Origin: Diphasiastrum complanatum
Taxonomy: Eukaryota > Streptophyta > Lycopodiopsida > Lycopodiales > Lycopodiaceae
Length of the DNA stretch: 64,000 nucleotides
Assembly (NCBI GenBank): GCA_029204225.1
Contig: CM055113.1
Coordinates: 26,864,995 to 26,928,994 of the forward strand
Direction of reading: 5' to 3'
Part shown: positions 42,230 through 52,850 of the stretch, piece by piece
How positions within the stretch are numbered: the first letter of the stretch is position 1
How the letters are laid out: every line of letters starts with the position of its first letter
Notes under the pieces: generated by a model
Databases searched by the model: none
Told to the model about the DNA's origin: nothing
The model's input: only the letters and a program-made list of their open reading frames with translations
Position numbers and translations under genes: made by a program

Positions 42230-43885
42230 ATGCACAATATGTACACTCTATATTTGTGGAAAAGCCAAGCCAATTATGAAGCACAAGGCTCCATTACACT
42301 GTATACCATAAAAACCATGATTCAAGCATTGACAACTCTTAGACAACTTGGCTACTATGAGGGATAAGATAACGAGACTTCATTGTTTTAATGGACCGAC
42401 TTCCAATGGGACCACCAGGGGATCATATGACCAAGCATGTTTGGAGTTTCTACCACAATGCAAAGCCCACCTGACAAGAGAAGGTGGTCTCGCGGGCTGT
42501 TTAGAGTCACCATGTGGGCCTTGCCTTTTTCTTATATATTTTGCAAGTCTATTGTTAGTAGATATTGGTGTGAACATGGTTAAAATAGAAACACATTCAT
42601 GGTGGAGTGTGAAATCCTCTCTTTGTTGTTTATAATGAATCCTCCTCCACATGAGAGTCAACACGGTGATTCAAAATATCATCAAAATTTTGTCATGTGG
42701 CTCAAGATCCATTCAAATAGTTAAAAGATAAATAAAACAATGATTGCAATTTTCAAAAATAAAATTTAGAAATAAAGTCTCATCTTATTGTATGGCCTCA
42801 AAATTTTGTGATCTTTTTAGTTTTGAGCGCACACGATACCCAAGTGCCACCACAATTTTCCATGGACCTCCACAACCACATCTACACAGAGATTTGTGGA
42901 GTGGAATGTAGAGGTTTTTTTTTATTATATATACGTGAAGGTTGTGGAGACTTTGTTAAATATATAAATAAAAGTTGTGGAGACTTGCCAACAACTTATA
43001 ATATAAAAAAATACATGTCAATTTTTAGCACACTAGGTCTTTGGGCAGCTTATTGGCAATCAAAATTTATATTCTTAAGAACAAACGTGTGACTGTGGAT
43101 GCCAAGGGGGCCAAAAGTGGGCATTCATGCAAATGAACTAAATTATATGCAATAATACTAGTCAACCCACCTCACCTATCATCTCTAGTTTCTATATAAT
43201 TTTCAACAAAGAAACTTCTCCTGAATCTCATCCAGGCTCCATCGTTTTGAACTATAAAGCCGTCCGCTTTGTAACTTCAAAGACAGAGGATCCCCACTTT
43301 AATACTTCCAATTGGCTTCTGGTATTGCCTAATCTTTGATCGACGGATTCCGATGTAGTAATCTATTGCAGATCTCGACACAGTTTTTGTTTCTGTGGAG
43401 ATCCTTGTGCGGTTTGTAAGTGAAGATGTTGGATTCATCAAGCGCAGCAGTGCGAGCCCTTCGTATCGATTATGCTGAAAATAAAGACAGATCATCGCAA
43501 AAGAATCAGCAGGGAAGCTTGGCGAAGCTGGTGCAATGTACTTCGGACGCCTACAACATGTTCTTTGCAACGCTATTCCTCCTTTTCTTCGTGGGCGCGG
43601 GTGTAGCATTTGCTTCTTTCAGTGAAAACTCTATAACTTATCGTGATTTGTGCCATCTTTCTCAGCCAAAAGCTAGAAACGGCGATGACCATCAAATGAG
43701 ACATTCCTGATCCAGTTTGGAGAAGGATGAACCCACTATATATGGTGGCAGGGTGATCAGTAAGAACATGTCAGGGCTATGAACTAACATCGCGTTAGAG
43801 GCATGAGTTATAAATGTTTTTTTCCTTCTTGTAATATGAAAAAGTATCAGACGTAACGTCTATGTGCAGATCTATGATATTGGGT
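42230..43885 (+). repeat. Segmental duplication, copy 2 (pairs with 1-1230)
   Basis: Collinear with 1-1230 in 5' flank, leader, reading frame and 3' flank. It is longer because of insertions in the 5' flank (about 42650-43150). Confidence 0.75.
43426..43710 (+). CDS. Small single-pass membrane protein, copy 2 (94 aa)
   Basis: ATG at 43426 aligns with the ATG of copy 1 and sits in a conserved leader. The N-terminus is ~45 residues and polar (MLDSSSAAVRALRIDYAENK, then DRSSQKNQQ), with the conserved KLVQCTSDAYNMFF block, one transmembrane span (FFATLFLLFFVGAGVAFASF) and a short basic/polar tail RDLCHLSQPKARN. There is no cleavable signal peptide pattern; a type II or tail-type single-pass topology is possible. 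It has 12 more codons near the N-terminus than copy 1, and an intact tail frame. Unknown family and function. The conserved block may be a binding site as well as a membrane anchor, but that is conjecture. A minus-strand frame over the same bases was rejected because the substitutions fit the plus frame. Confidence 0.6.
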   Translation: MLDSSSAAVRALRIDYAENKDRSSQKNQQGSLAKLVQCTSDAYNMFFATLFLLFFVGAGVAFASFSENSITYRDLCHLSQPKARNGDDHQMRHS

Positions 43886-44640
43886 GTCTGTTCTTCCTTT
43901 CTGACGAGAGAATCAGCAGCTGTAATCCGTGGGGATTTTTGTGAGAAGCGTTAAAACTTCAACGCAGTGTACAAAGTATTCAGTAGTAATTATACGTCTC
44001 TTATTGATTCTTCTTCTTCATGGTAGTGGTACTAATGCGGTTTGCGGTCTGTAGTGCAATTTTGAAGAGCTCCAGCCTGTGTAAGTGAAACTTCCAGGAT
44101 CAAACAAAATAAATTAGACCTGATTTGTTCTCGCATCTTCTTACAAACATGTATGAACTTATGATAATATAAGTTAAATTTTAGACATTTCACTACTTTT
44201 TTATTCACTCGATCAAAATTGATGAATTTTTATTGTAACCAAAATGTTGACCTGATTTCAGTTGTAACAAAACTCGTCCTAGTGACAGATGTGTTCTAGA
44301 AGGCTGATAGAGGACTGGCGAGTTATGTGTGAAATTCTTTGACTCCGTTGATGTGGTTTTCTGGCACTTGATCCATTTCTATAGTGAACGGAGATCTGAT
44401 CTCGTGATGGATCTTGAGACTGATTCTCTCTATTCTATTTATCACTGAACTTCCAAGCAATCATACTGAATCTAGAAGAAGAATTAAAATGGAACAATAA
44501 AAATAAAAACACACGACACTGGAACAAACGACAAAGGACTGGTACATGCATGCAGACACATAGAACAATGAATGTGATCAATACATTTCAAGATGAAAGC
44601 AGTGCTCATAATACTGCCTAAGTCAACTCCCATTCACTAT
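43886..44640. other. Interval without recognised genes
   Basis: No motif-bearing frame. Lies between the duplicated gene and the gypsy relic, and may be the gypsy's 3' untranslated/LTR remnant at its right end. Confidence 0.4.
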
Positions 44641-44649
44641 AGAATCTAA

Positions 44650-47600
44650 GGGAATGTCTTCTAGTGTTTTAAGACGGGCATATCCTGAAGAAAAGATCTG
44701 ATCAATAATGTATGGTCCTTGCCCTTATGTGCCTTAGCTTGGTAAATGAGTACCTTATCCCCCTCTTTAAGCTCCTTGAGCTTAATTAAACGATTATGCC
44801 AATCTTTTTGTCAATGCTTAAGAACATGTTGTGCATGGACACTAATGGTACGGGTTTCATAGAGCCTTCCAAGATGGAATAGATGGTTGGCTAAGATTTG
44901 TTTGGAATCTAATTGCAGATCATAGGCCAAGCGTAAAAATGGGACATAAAATTTAACTGGCATAACTGCTTCTCGGTCATAAGTCAACTGAAAAGAGGTA
45001 GATCCAGAAGATTTCTTGGGAGTTGTGCGATACACCCAAAGCATAGCATGCAATTTCAGTTCCCAATCAGATCTACTGGCCTCTATTGTTTTAGCGAGGA
45101 TTTTGCATAAAATCTTATTAGTGGACTCAGCTTGGCCATTATATCGAGGATAAGAAGGGGCACTTTTCCTTGTACCACTAGGAAGGTGGATAATAAGTGT
45201 TCGATTACTGCATTTAAGAAATGTGTTCCCCTATCACTAACAATTTTTAGTGGGAAACTGTAGCGCAGGCATCCCAAAGGGAGCCGGGAACCACGACTTA
45301 GCTTCCCAGCCTTCAACTCTTGCCATCCAAACCCACTTGACCTACAAGCAGCCAACTCGCCAACAACGATCAGACTTAACCAACTTGAAGTTCCGAAAAC
45401 CAACATTGAGATCCAACCTGGCGCCATGCCAGATTGGGGGTCCCGATGTGGGTGACTTCCCTCCAAGCAAGCCGCCCGACATACATCAAACTTGACCAAC
45501 TCGAAGCTTCGTTACAAAACGAGTAACATCCATTCCAAGCAAGCGGTCTGACTTACATCAGACTTAACCAACTGAAAGCTTCGTCACGAGCGCTGGAAGC
45601 CAACCTGGCGCCACGCCAGACTGGACAGCCATAAACAGGTAACTTCCACCCAAGCAAGCCATCCAACTCAACCGACAGGTTAGAGCCCGTTCCCCAAGAG
45701 CTTACCCCATTCACGTTCATGCAAGGAACACTCAGAACCACAAGCCGCGACAGATATGGAGACAACCAGTTCCTGGACCAAATGGTCCCGATAGCATACC
45801 GCCGGCGCCACGGACCGAATGGTCCCGACGGCATACCGCTGGCGTCCTAGGATACGACCCTTAGCTATGTGCCAACTTAAAAATTTGGAAGCGGCCTTAC
45901 AACTGGCGCTTTTACCGAACACTGAAACCCAGAAGGTAATTAGAGTCAGTTTGAGGAAAATCCCACTTTATTGATAAATCTGAGAAGGTTACATTTCAAG
46001 TGTGTGACCGACCCTAGTCTCCCGGGCGCTAGCATGCCAAGGCGAGAGCCATGACAACATTCCAGCAAGGGAGGCTGAGACTTGGTTGGAGCTCGCCCTA
46101 AGTCGCAAGCCGCACTCCCCTATAGTATTGGTGTGATTCGGCACCCCCCCTCATACCAAGCACTCTACCCAAGTTGGTAAAGCATGTTTTTCTCTCTCTA
46201 GAATTTTCTCTTTCTAGAAAGTCATTTTCTCTCTCTATATTTTATTGATCTCCAGGCTTCCTTTAATCATGCCTAGATCGTGTGAGGTGATTGCACATCG
46301 ATCTGAGCTCTCTGGACTCCGCTAGAACCGATCAAAGATTTTCAGCCATAGGAACTTGGTGCCGGTTGGATTCTGGTCACAGTGGCGCCGCTCCCGGCGC
46401 CGACGTCGGGAGCAGCAGGGGCGCTGCTGGTGCCGGGGACATAGCTGGCGCCAGAAGTAAATCTTGTAACAGCAACCAAAGCGCACTATAACCTGCTTGT
46501 AAAGGAATTTTGCAGTGGATTTTGCATCCGTAGATTCAACAACATGAGCTTCGGCCCACTTAGTGCAATAGTTGGTGGCTACGATAATATATATAGATTG
46601 TGTGAATCTTGCAGCTAGACTAATCGGTCTCACATAATCAATTTTCCATTCAAAGAATGCTTGTTCAAACAATATGGGATTTAATGGCATGTAATCCTTG
46701 AATTGAGGTCGTTTCCCTCGTTGGCATACATCGCATGCCATTACAAATTGATGTGTATCCTTAAATAATGGTGGCCACCAGAATCCTTTTGTGATGTTGT
46801 CTCAGAAGAGAAGTGTCCACCACCTCCACTTCCTTGATGAGTTAGGGACATGATGAGTGTTGTTTCTCCCTGAGACATCTACAAATGATTCTGTCTATCC
46901 CTTTTTTATATAGTTGTCTCAACAATGAGAGTGTAGGGAGCAGATTTGTAAATCAATGCTCGCTGAGCGGGTTTAGGTAGATTTGGATGGAGTAAGATAT
47001 TGAATAATTTCTCTGGCCCAAACTAGGGTGTAGTCTACCTGAAATAAGATGGCATCAGGAAGTCATCGTTAACACCTTTTGTTGGTTTGTCATTGCTAGG
47101 AATTCATGAAAGATGATCAACTAAAAAAAGTTGTGAACCCTTCTAACAACAACACGAAACTCAAATTCTCGAAGTAATAACAACTAGCGTTCTATACGTC
47201 CAGTTGTGCATGTCTTGTTCAAAAGATATGATAACACTTGATGATCGATATAAAACACAAAGGTTTTTTCTAAAAGATAATGATGAAACTTTTGAATAGC
47301 ATACACCATAGCAAGCGGCTTCCACTCGGTAGTAGTATAGTTCATCTCGGCCAGAATTAGTTGTCTACTCATGAATCAGATAGGATAATCCATGGAATCC
47401 TCACTTGGATGCATCAAGACAATGGCTAGATTATGATTGAGTTCCTTAAACGCATGGCCATGCTCGTCCACCCATTTTGGATCTATGACTAACCGGTACA
47501 TCCAACATGTCTTACTTGCAAAGTCACGTACTTGGCAACGATAGTAATTATTGTGAGATTAGGACCTCATGCACGGTTTTAGGTATGGGCATCTCTACAA

Positions 47601-48250
47601 TTACTCGAACCTTTTCAGGATCAGTAGCAATTCCATTCCGGGATATGATGTGTCCTAGAACAACACCATGAGTAATCCAGATTTGACATTTCTTGGGATT
47701 CAGGGAGATACCATACCGTTGGCACTAAATGTATAGTACAGCTAAATGTCTAGATGCTTCGAAGTGGACTCCTAGATAATCTAAATAGACTTCTAGTGTG
47801 TCTCCTATCAAGTCCATGAAGGCTGCTTGCATGCGGTGTTGGAAAGTATTAGGAGCATTACATAATCCAAAAGACATAACCTTCCAACAAAACGTCCCCC
47901 ATTCCATGGCAAAAGTAGTTTTGTGTTGATCTTCAAGTACTATTTCTATCATGTTATAACACCTAAAGCCGTCTAGGAAGGAATAGGCCTAAGATGGCTT
48001 CTCCAAATGGGATGGGAAAATGGTCACGTTTAGTGACTGTATTAAGCTTCTTAAAGTCAACATAGATTTGATGCTTCCCATTCTTCTTAGGTAGAATGAC
48101 GATGGGCGACACCCATTCCGTATGTTCAGCAATAGATGAACTTGGCCTCTAGTAGGCATTGTAATTCTTCCTTAATCTTGGCTCAGTATATGTGATTACA
48201 TCTGTATGTAGATGAAGAAAGCATCTTACATTGTGACCTAGAGGAAATTT
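44650..48250 (-). pseudogene. Ty3/gypsy pol relic (RT, RNase H, integrase), interrupted
   Basis: Read on the minus strand from right to left. RT (about 48250-47600): FAMEWGTFCWKVMSFGLCNA, and the catalytic box reads YLDY for YLDD (~47780). RNase H (47372-47184): NYTTTEWKPLAMVYAIQKFH and FYIDHQVLSYLL. Integrase: ACDVCQRGKRPQFKDYMP (46741 on) and DAKSTAKFLYKQVIVRFG, broken at 46472, resuming at 45258 with PLKIVSDRGTHFLNAVI, and ending with WVYRTTPKKSSGSTSFQLTY (45040 on) and a C-terminal tail to ~44811. Multiple stops are present. Confidence 0.85.
45259..46471. mobile_element. 1.2 kb insertion inside the gypsy integrase (LTR-like)
   Basis: Splits the integrase between VIVRFG and LKIVSDRG. The ends read TG (45259) and CA (46470-46471), with near-matching flanks GAAAC and GCAAC, as expected for a target duplication with one change. 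The inside is GC-richer and contains two similar stretches (ACCAACT.GAAGCTTCGT at about 45500 and 45570). It also holds a TTGGTGCCGGTTGG near 46350 that resembles a gypsy primer-binding site, so it may be an LTR plus some leader rather than a clean solo LTR. Confidence 0.6.
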
Positions 48251-48329
48251 CTGACTATATTAGACTACATGGGAGCACTTCCACAATGACTTATCCTGGA
48301 ATCTCCTAAACCATTATCGCCATTAGCAA

Positions 48330-49092
48330 TAGTAAGCAAGGTAAAGACTGAGCCTATTAAGACTTATCGTGTCAATAAACCTACCTTAGATTGAGACATC
48401 CATGAATCAAAATCATGTTTCGCATTGGATGAGTCTCTTCTACATGAGGTACCTGATCCTAGACCCCATACACGCAAAATGTACAGCCTTCATTTTCTAG
48501 TGATGCTTTGAAGAGAAAATTAGCTATGAAAGAGAAAATGAAACGTCATATCATATTGGAACCACCCAAGGATTGGATGCAGGTGTGTGACAATGCATCT
48601 ACTAGGCAAGCATCTCCACCATCATCTACCAAACCTTCCACATCCAATTCCACGAAGAAAATCAAGCCAAAAGTGCCTTATGCACTAGAAGGCCCTAATA
48701 TGTTGTAGTACTTCCACCATCAGCTACCAAACCTTCCAAATCCAAGTCCGTGAAAAAAATCAAGCCAAAAGTGTCTTATGCACCAGAAGGCTCCGACATG
48801 TCGCAGTACTATTTAGTTGCCCCAAGCCCAATGCAAACCACAAGGACATACCCCCTTTGATGGACCAGCCCAAATGGTCATGCTAAAGTTGGAAAACCCC
48901 GATGAAGACGAGGAAAAATTTGTCCATATTGAAGCTCACCTTAATCATGAGCAACGTAGAGCATTAGAGAAGTTGCTTTGACGCTACCAGCATGTTTTTG
49001 CATGGTCATACAAAGACATGAAAGGTGTGAGTCCCACAGTGGCCGTACACCCCATACCATTAAAACTCGATGCTACCCTGGTAGCTAGCTGA
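48330..49092 (+). pseudogene. Opposite-strand gypsy pol fragment (before RT)
   Basis: Plus strand reads VSKVKTEPIKTYRVNKPTLD, then ALDESLLHEVPDPRPHTRKM, EKMKRHIILEPPKDWMQVCD, then LENPDEDEEKFVHIEAHLNH and HVFAWSYKDMKGVSPTVAVH, the conserved N-terminal part of gypsy RT (FAWSYKDM.G). It ends at LKLDATLV near 49090. Minus-strand gypsy pieces flank it on both sides, so either part of the element is inverted or a second gypsy was inserted. Stops and a 98-bp internal tandem duplication disrupt it. Confidence 0.75.
48614..48809. repeat. About 98-bp tandem duplication in the gypsy fragment
   Basis: Copies start near 48614 and 48712 (both CCACCATC.CTACCAAACC) and share AATCAAGCCAAAAGTG. The unit is not a multiple of three, so it shifts the frame. 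Confidence 0.8.
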
Positions 49093-49317
49093 CCCTGATT
49101 CATTAGTCGATAGCCAAGCAACGTTTAACAAATCATCATTGTGCAGGAGAATCTCAATAAGTCGAACATTAAAGATGGGAGTATTCAAAGTGATTGATGG
49201 TTCATCTGGCCCTTTTTCATTATCTGAGTTACAAGTATTTAAAGCATAGTATTCTGCGTTGACACAATTGATCGTTGCTAAACTATGACTCTAGTTGATG
49301 ATATTAGTAGGCTATGT

Positions 49318-49877
49318 CTAGTGCCTCATTTCTTGAGTTTCATGGTGTGGTTCCAATAGAGAGTCGGTAGTGGATGGTCCATTATCCATTATGCATGCAG
49401 GCTTGATCTTTCCTGTGGAATCAATGGTCACAGACTGGTCTTGATTACTAAATGTGACTCGTCCTTTATTCCAGTTGTGTACTACGCGGGCATTAGAAAG
49501 CCAAAGGGGATTGAGCAAGACTTTGTAAGAGTAGGCATTATTGTTTGGAATATCCAAAACAACAAGGTTAAGTGTAAATTTCAACATGGCACTTGGTATC
49601 ACACCTTGTGGTTGAACCACACTTTGATCGGCCATTTAGAGTTGATAATTTGCCTATTTAAGTGATCTTGTAGTCCCCATTCTTTCACTAGTGAAGTGAA
49701 TATGATATTGACTCCAGATCCCCAATCCAATATAGTGGATACTACTCGTGAGTCAACATGGATGGTTGGAAGCTTAATATTCCCTTGCTCGCTGAATGGA
49801 TTTGTGAGGTGTAAGGTGACTTCAAGAAGCTCGGAAGCTAATTTTTGAGTCTTGTCCATATTGCGTGACTCCTGCAT
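49318..49877 (-). pseudogene. Gypsy protease region relic
   Basis: Minus strand: KLASELLEVTLHLTNPFSEQ, then LPTIHVDSRVVSTILDWGSG followed by VNII (aspartic protease core, DWGSG in place of D.GS). A second frame contains LNLVVLDIPNNNAYSYKVLL and NPLWLSNARVVHNW, the typical region after the protease. A frameshift near 49600-49660 separates the two. Belongs with the minus-strand gypsy pol at 44650-48250. Confidence 0.75.
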
Positions 49878-50516
49878 CCATTTTTATTATAATTAACAGT
49901 TCAACATAGAAAGAGACAAAAACTCGAATCTGAAAATCCGATAGTAAAGCCACTACATAAGATGATGGTGCTATCCAATCCGTGCACTCTGGAGAAGGGC
50001 TTCAATGGTGATCTTGAATAGACTTTGGATGACTGATCTACAATAAATAGAATGCTCCAACTACTAAGGAATGCTTCTCAATGTGGTAGTTATATAGTGG
50101 TGACCACCATCAGAGGGAGCGAATAGCCAAGTGTCAAAAGGGATGCAGTGTATTTTCGCATAAGGAGTCGGAAGGCCAAATGATGAAGAGGCCATACCGT
50201 TGAGAATGACCTTGCCGTTGAGAGGACCCTGCCATTGAGAGGACCCTGCCATTGGGGGGCTCTGCCCCGCAAACCCTCCGCTAGGAGGCTACTGCTCCCC
50301 GGACCCCTTGTTTCTTGAGGGGCTCCGTCCCCCAAAACCCCTAGACTTCCTGCTATGCAATCCAGCCATCTCTTAACCATCATGGTCTCACATTAGACCC
50401 CATACTAACAACTGTGCTCAATTATGGCTTCTCCTCATAATGGGGGCCTTACAGATTTGAGCTCATGGTTAACTAGTGACTACTAAACTAAGAGGTGAAT
50501 GTCTAGTTATGTCTAA
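49878..50516 (-). mobile_element. Probable 3' LTR of a minus-strand copia
   Basis: In minus sense, sequence after the purine tract begins TGTTAGACATAACTAG (50516). The inner end of the LTR is not found; low-order repeats (GAGAGGACCCTGCCATT twice, ~50220-50255) and CCCC-rich blocks occur. The left limit is set by the gypsy relic and is uncertain. Confidence 0.45.
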
Positions 50517-50569
50517 CACCCCACACCCCCCCCCCCCCCCCCCCCCCCCCCACCCCCCCTCAACATTCA
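50517..50569 (-). promoter_or_regulatory. Expanded polypurine tract (26-base C run on plus strand)
   Basis: Lies exactly between the copia RNase H end and the LTR start, where the polypurine tract belongs. On the minus strand it is almost pure G: GTTGAGGGGGGGTG, then 26 G (50551-50526), then TGTGGGG. Confidence 0.7.
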
Positions 50570-50582
50570 CCTGAAGGTAAAT

Positions 50583-51128
50583 CACTGTCTTGGTCCAAGA
50601 CCAATTTGAAGAAGATGACCAGAAAGTTGAACTGATCCCAAAGCTTTTGTAAAGATGTCAGTAGCATTCTCATTTGTTGGATAATACTCCAACTCAATGA
50701 CTCCATTCTCGATCAGCTCCCGAATATAGTGATAGTGTATTTCAACGTGTTTAATGAAACATGGGGTTCTTGGCTATAGCCATGCAACTTTGACCATCAC
50801 AATTTAGAATTGTAGCATCATGAACAAGTACACCTAGGTCCACTAAAATCCTCTGCATCCATACTGCCTCACAAGCTGCAACACAAGTTGCCTTGTATTT
50901 TGCTTCGGTAGAAGATAATGCCATGGTTGCTTGCTTATTACTATTCCAAGAAATAATTCCAGAACGAAGTGAGAAACAATATCCAGAAACTGGCCTTCGT
51001 GTATCGTAATCTCCAGCCCAATCAAAATCACAGTAACCTGCCAAGATTTCTCCATGACCATAAGTAATACCATAGTTCAAAGTACCTTTAAGATATCTAA
51101 GAACTCTCATGCTTTGCTTCCAATGATT
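50583..51128 (-). pseudogene. Copia RNase H relic
   Basis: Minus strand: SMRVLRYLKGTLNYGI, DFDWAGDYDTRRPVSGYCFS, ATMALSSTEAKYKAT, ILNCDGQSCMAIAKNP; then, after a one-base frameshift near 50750, KHVEIHYHYIRELIENGVIE and NENATDIFTKALGS, stop near 50597. All catalytic acidic positions of RNase H are visible (D, E, D). Upstream RT is missing. Confidence 0.85.
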
Positions 51129-51591
51129 TAAGTTTGCATCTCATTTATAGTGTAGATGTTGGTTTTTCTACATTGGCAAGATTGGTGAGTTGCTTGCCTT
51201 TCTAACCAAAGATCAAAGGGATATTTTGGATCTTAATGATCTAAAATTAGTCACACTACCCACCTTCATTTGAATTCCAATAACTCTCTCAAAAAAACTC
51301 AATTTTACTTGTAATCAATTGCATCACAGACTCTATAGACTTCATACCATTCCAACAAGCTCTCATGTACTATATTTGGATATACTTTGGAGAAATACCA
51401 ACCATTTAAATTTAGGTGATCTCACACATGTAATAGTCAGTATAGTGATCAACATGGATAATCAATGAGGTTTTAGTCTCTCTTGATTCCAAATTTCCCT
51501 AGATTGCATCACGATCCTAGTAGTCTCTCAAATCCCAGTTTTTCAAGCAATTTTTCATCAAGCTTGATGCATGCAAATCATCCTTAGGCTA
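51129..51591. other. No coding motif; probable leader of a minus-strand copia
   Basis: Located inside the PBS at 51592-51603 in minus orientation. Confidence 0.35.
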
Positions 51592-51603
51592 GCTCTGATA
51601 CCA
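51592..51603 (-). promoter_or_regulatory. Copia primer-binding site relic
   Basis: GCTCTGATACCA, complement of TGGTATCAGAGC, followed by LTR-like TGTCAAC at 51604. Confidence 0.75.
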
Positions 51604-52390
51604 TGTCAACATTTTCACACATGTGGAGACTTCCCAAAAAATGTGATTGATCTTGTAAGGTGTGTGTGATTGCACATGATTCTATCTCTTGATTGATGCA
51701 AACAATCTAGCTTGACAATGTCAATGAAAGAGCACACAAGCATGCATTCCACCATCCAAAAACTGCCATTCAAATTAAGAGGATACTTGACGAAAAAACT
51801 AAGTATGAAAACTAAGAGGACACTTGATGAAAAAACTAAGAGGAGACTTGATGAAAAAACTAAGAGGACACTTGATGAAAAAACTAAGTATGAAAACTTG
51901 TTGCTCTCAAGTAGAGAGAGAAAATTACAAGCATTTGCTCTCAAGTAGAGAGAGAACATGAAATTTTTTCAAAGTGTTGAAGCTCAATTCTCATAAAAAA
52001 ACTAAGTGTCAATGCAAGCTATCAGTCTCTCATAGAGTGGCTCGAGATCCAAGAGAGGTGGAAACAAAGGTCAATGTTTGGACTACTCTCAAATCACCTC
52101 TTACAATGATAGGGCCACTCTCTAATTACCTTTTACTATGATTGGACTAGTTTGGTACACCTCTTGCTCCTATTGGTCCACATGGCAAAATAACATGATG
52201 AGGTGCAATCCTTGCTCTCTCTACCATCATAACAAGTGTAAGCAACCTATACTAACTCGAGCTAATCTAGGTCATAATTTGCTCAAATCACATATTTACA
52301 AGTGTACATGGAAGTGTGTGTAGACTAGCACACCCAAATCTCAAGATCCTAGATAGATAACTTTTACAATTCTTCACAAGGAGCAGTTCA
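51604..52390 (-). mobile_element. Minus-strand copia LTR relic with internal 24-bp repeats
   Basis: Begins after the PBS. The right limit is set by the next polypurine tract and is not proven. Contains CACACATGTGGAG near its end, similar in position to the CACACGTG motif of the other LTRs. Confidence 0.5.
51774..51882. repeat. 24-bp tandem repeat (four units)
   Basis: Units ACTAAGAGGACACTTGATGA(AAAA) at 51811, 51835 and 51859, with a diverged first unit at 51774 and a 13-base interruption. Length is a multiple of three, so a frame reading TKRTLDEK repeats; probably not coding. Confidence 0.85.
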
Positions 52391-52402
52391 AGGGGGGGAG
52401 AA
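52391..52402 (+). promoter_or_regulatory. Polypurine tract of a plus-strand element
   Basis: AGGGGGGGAGAA directly before TGTTACATGCATG, the expected LTR start. Confidence 0.6.
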
Positions 52403-52850
<448 letters not shown>

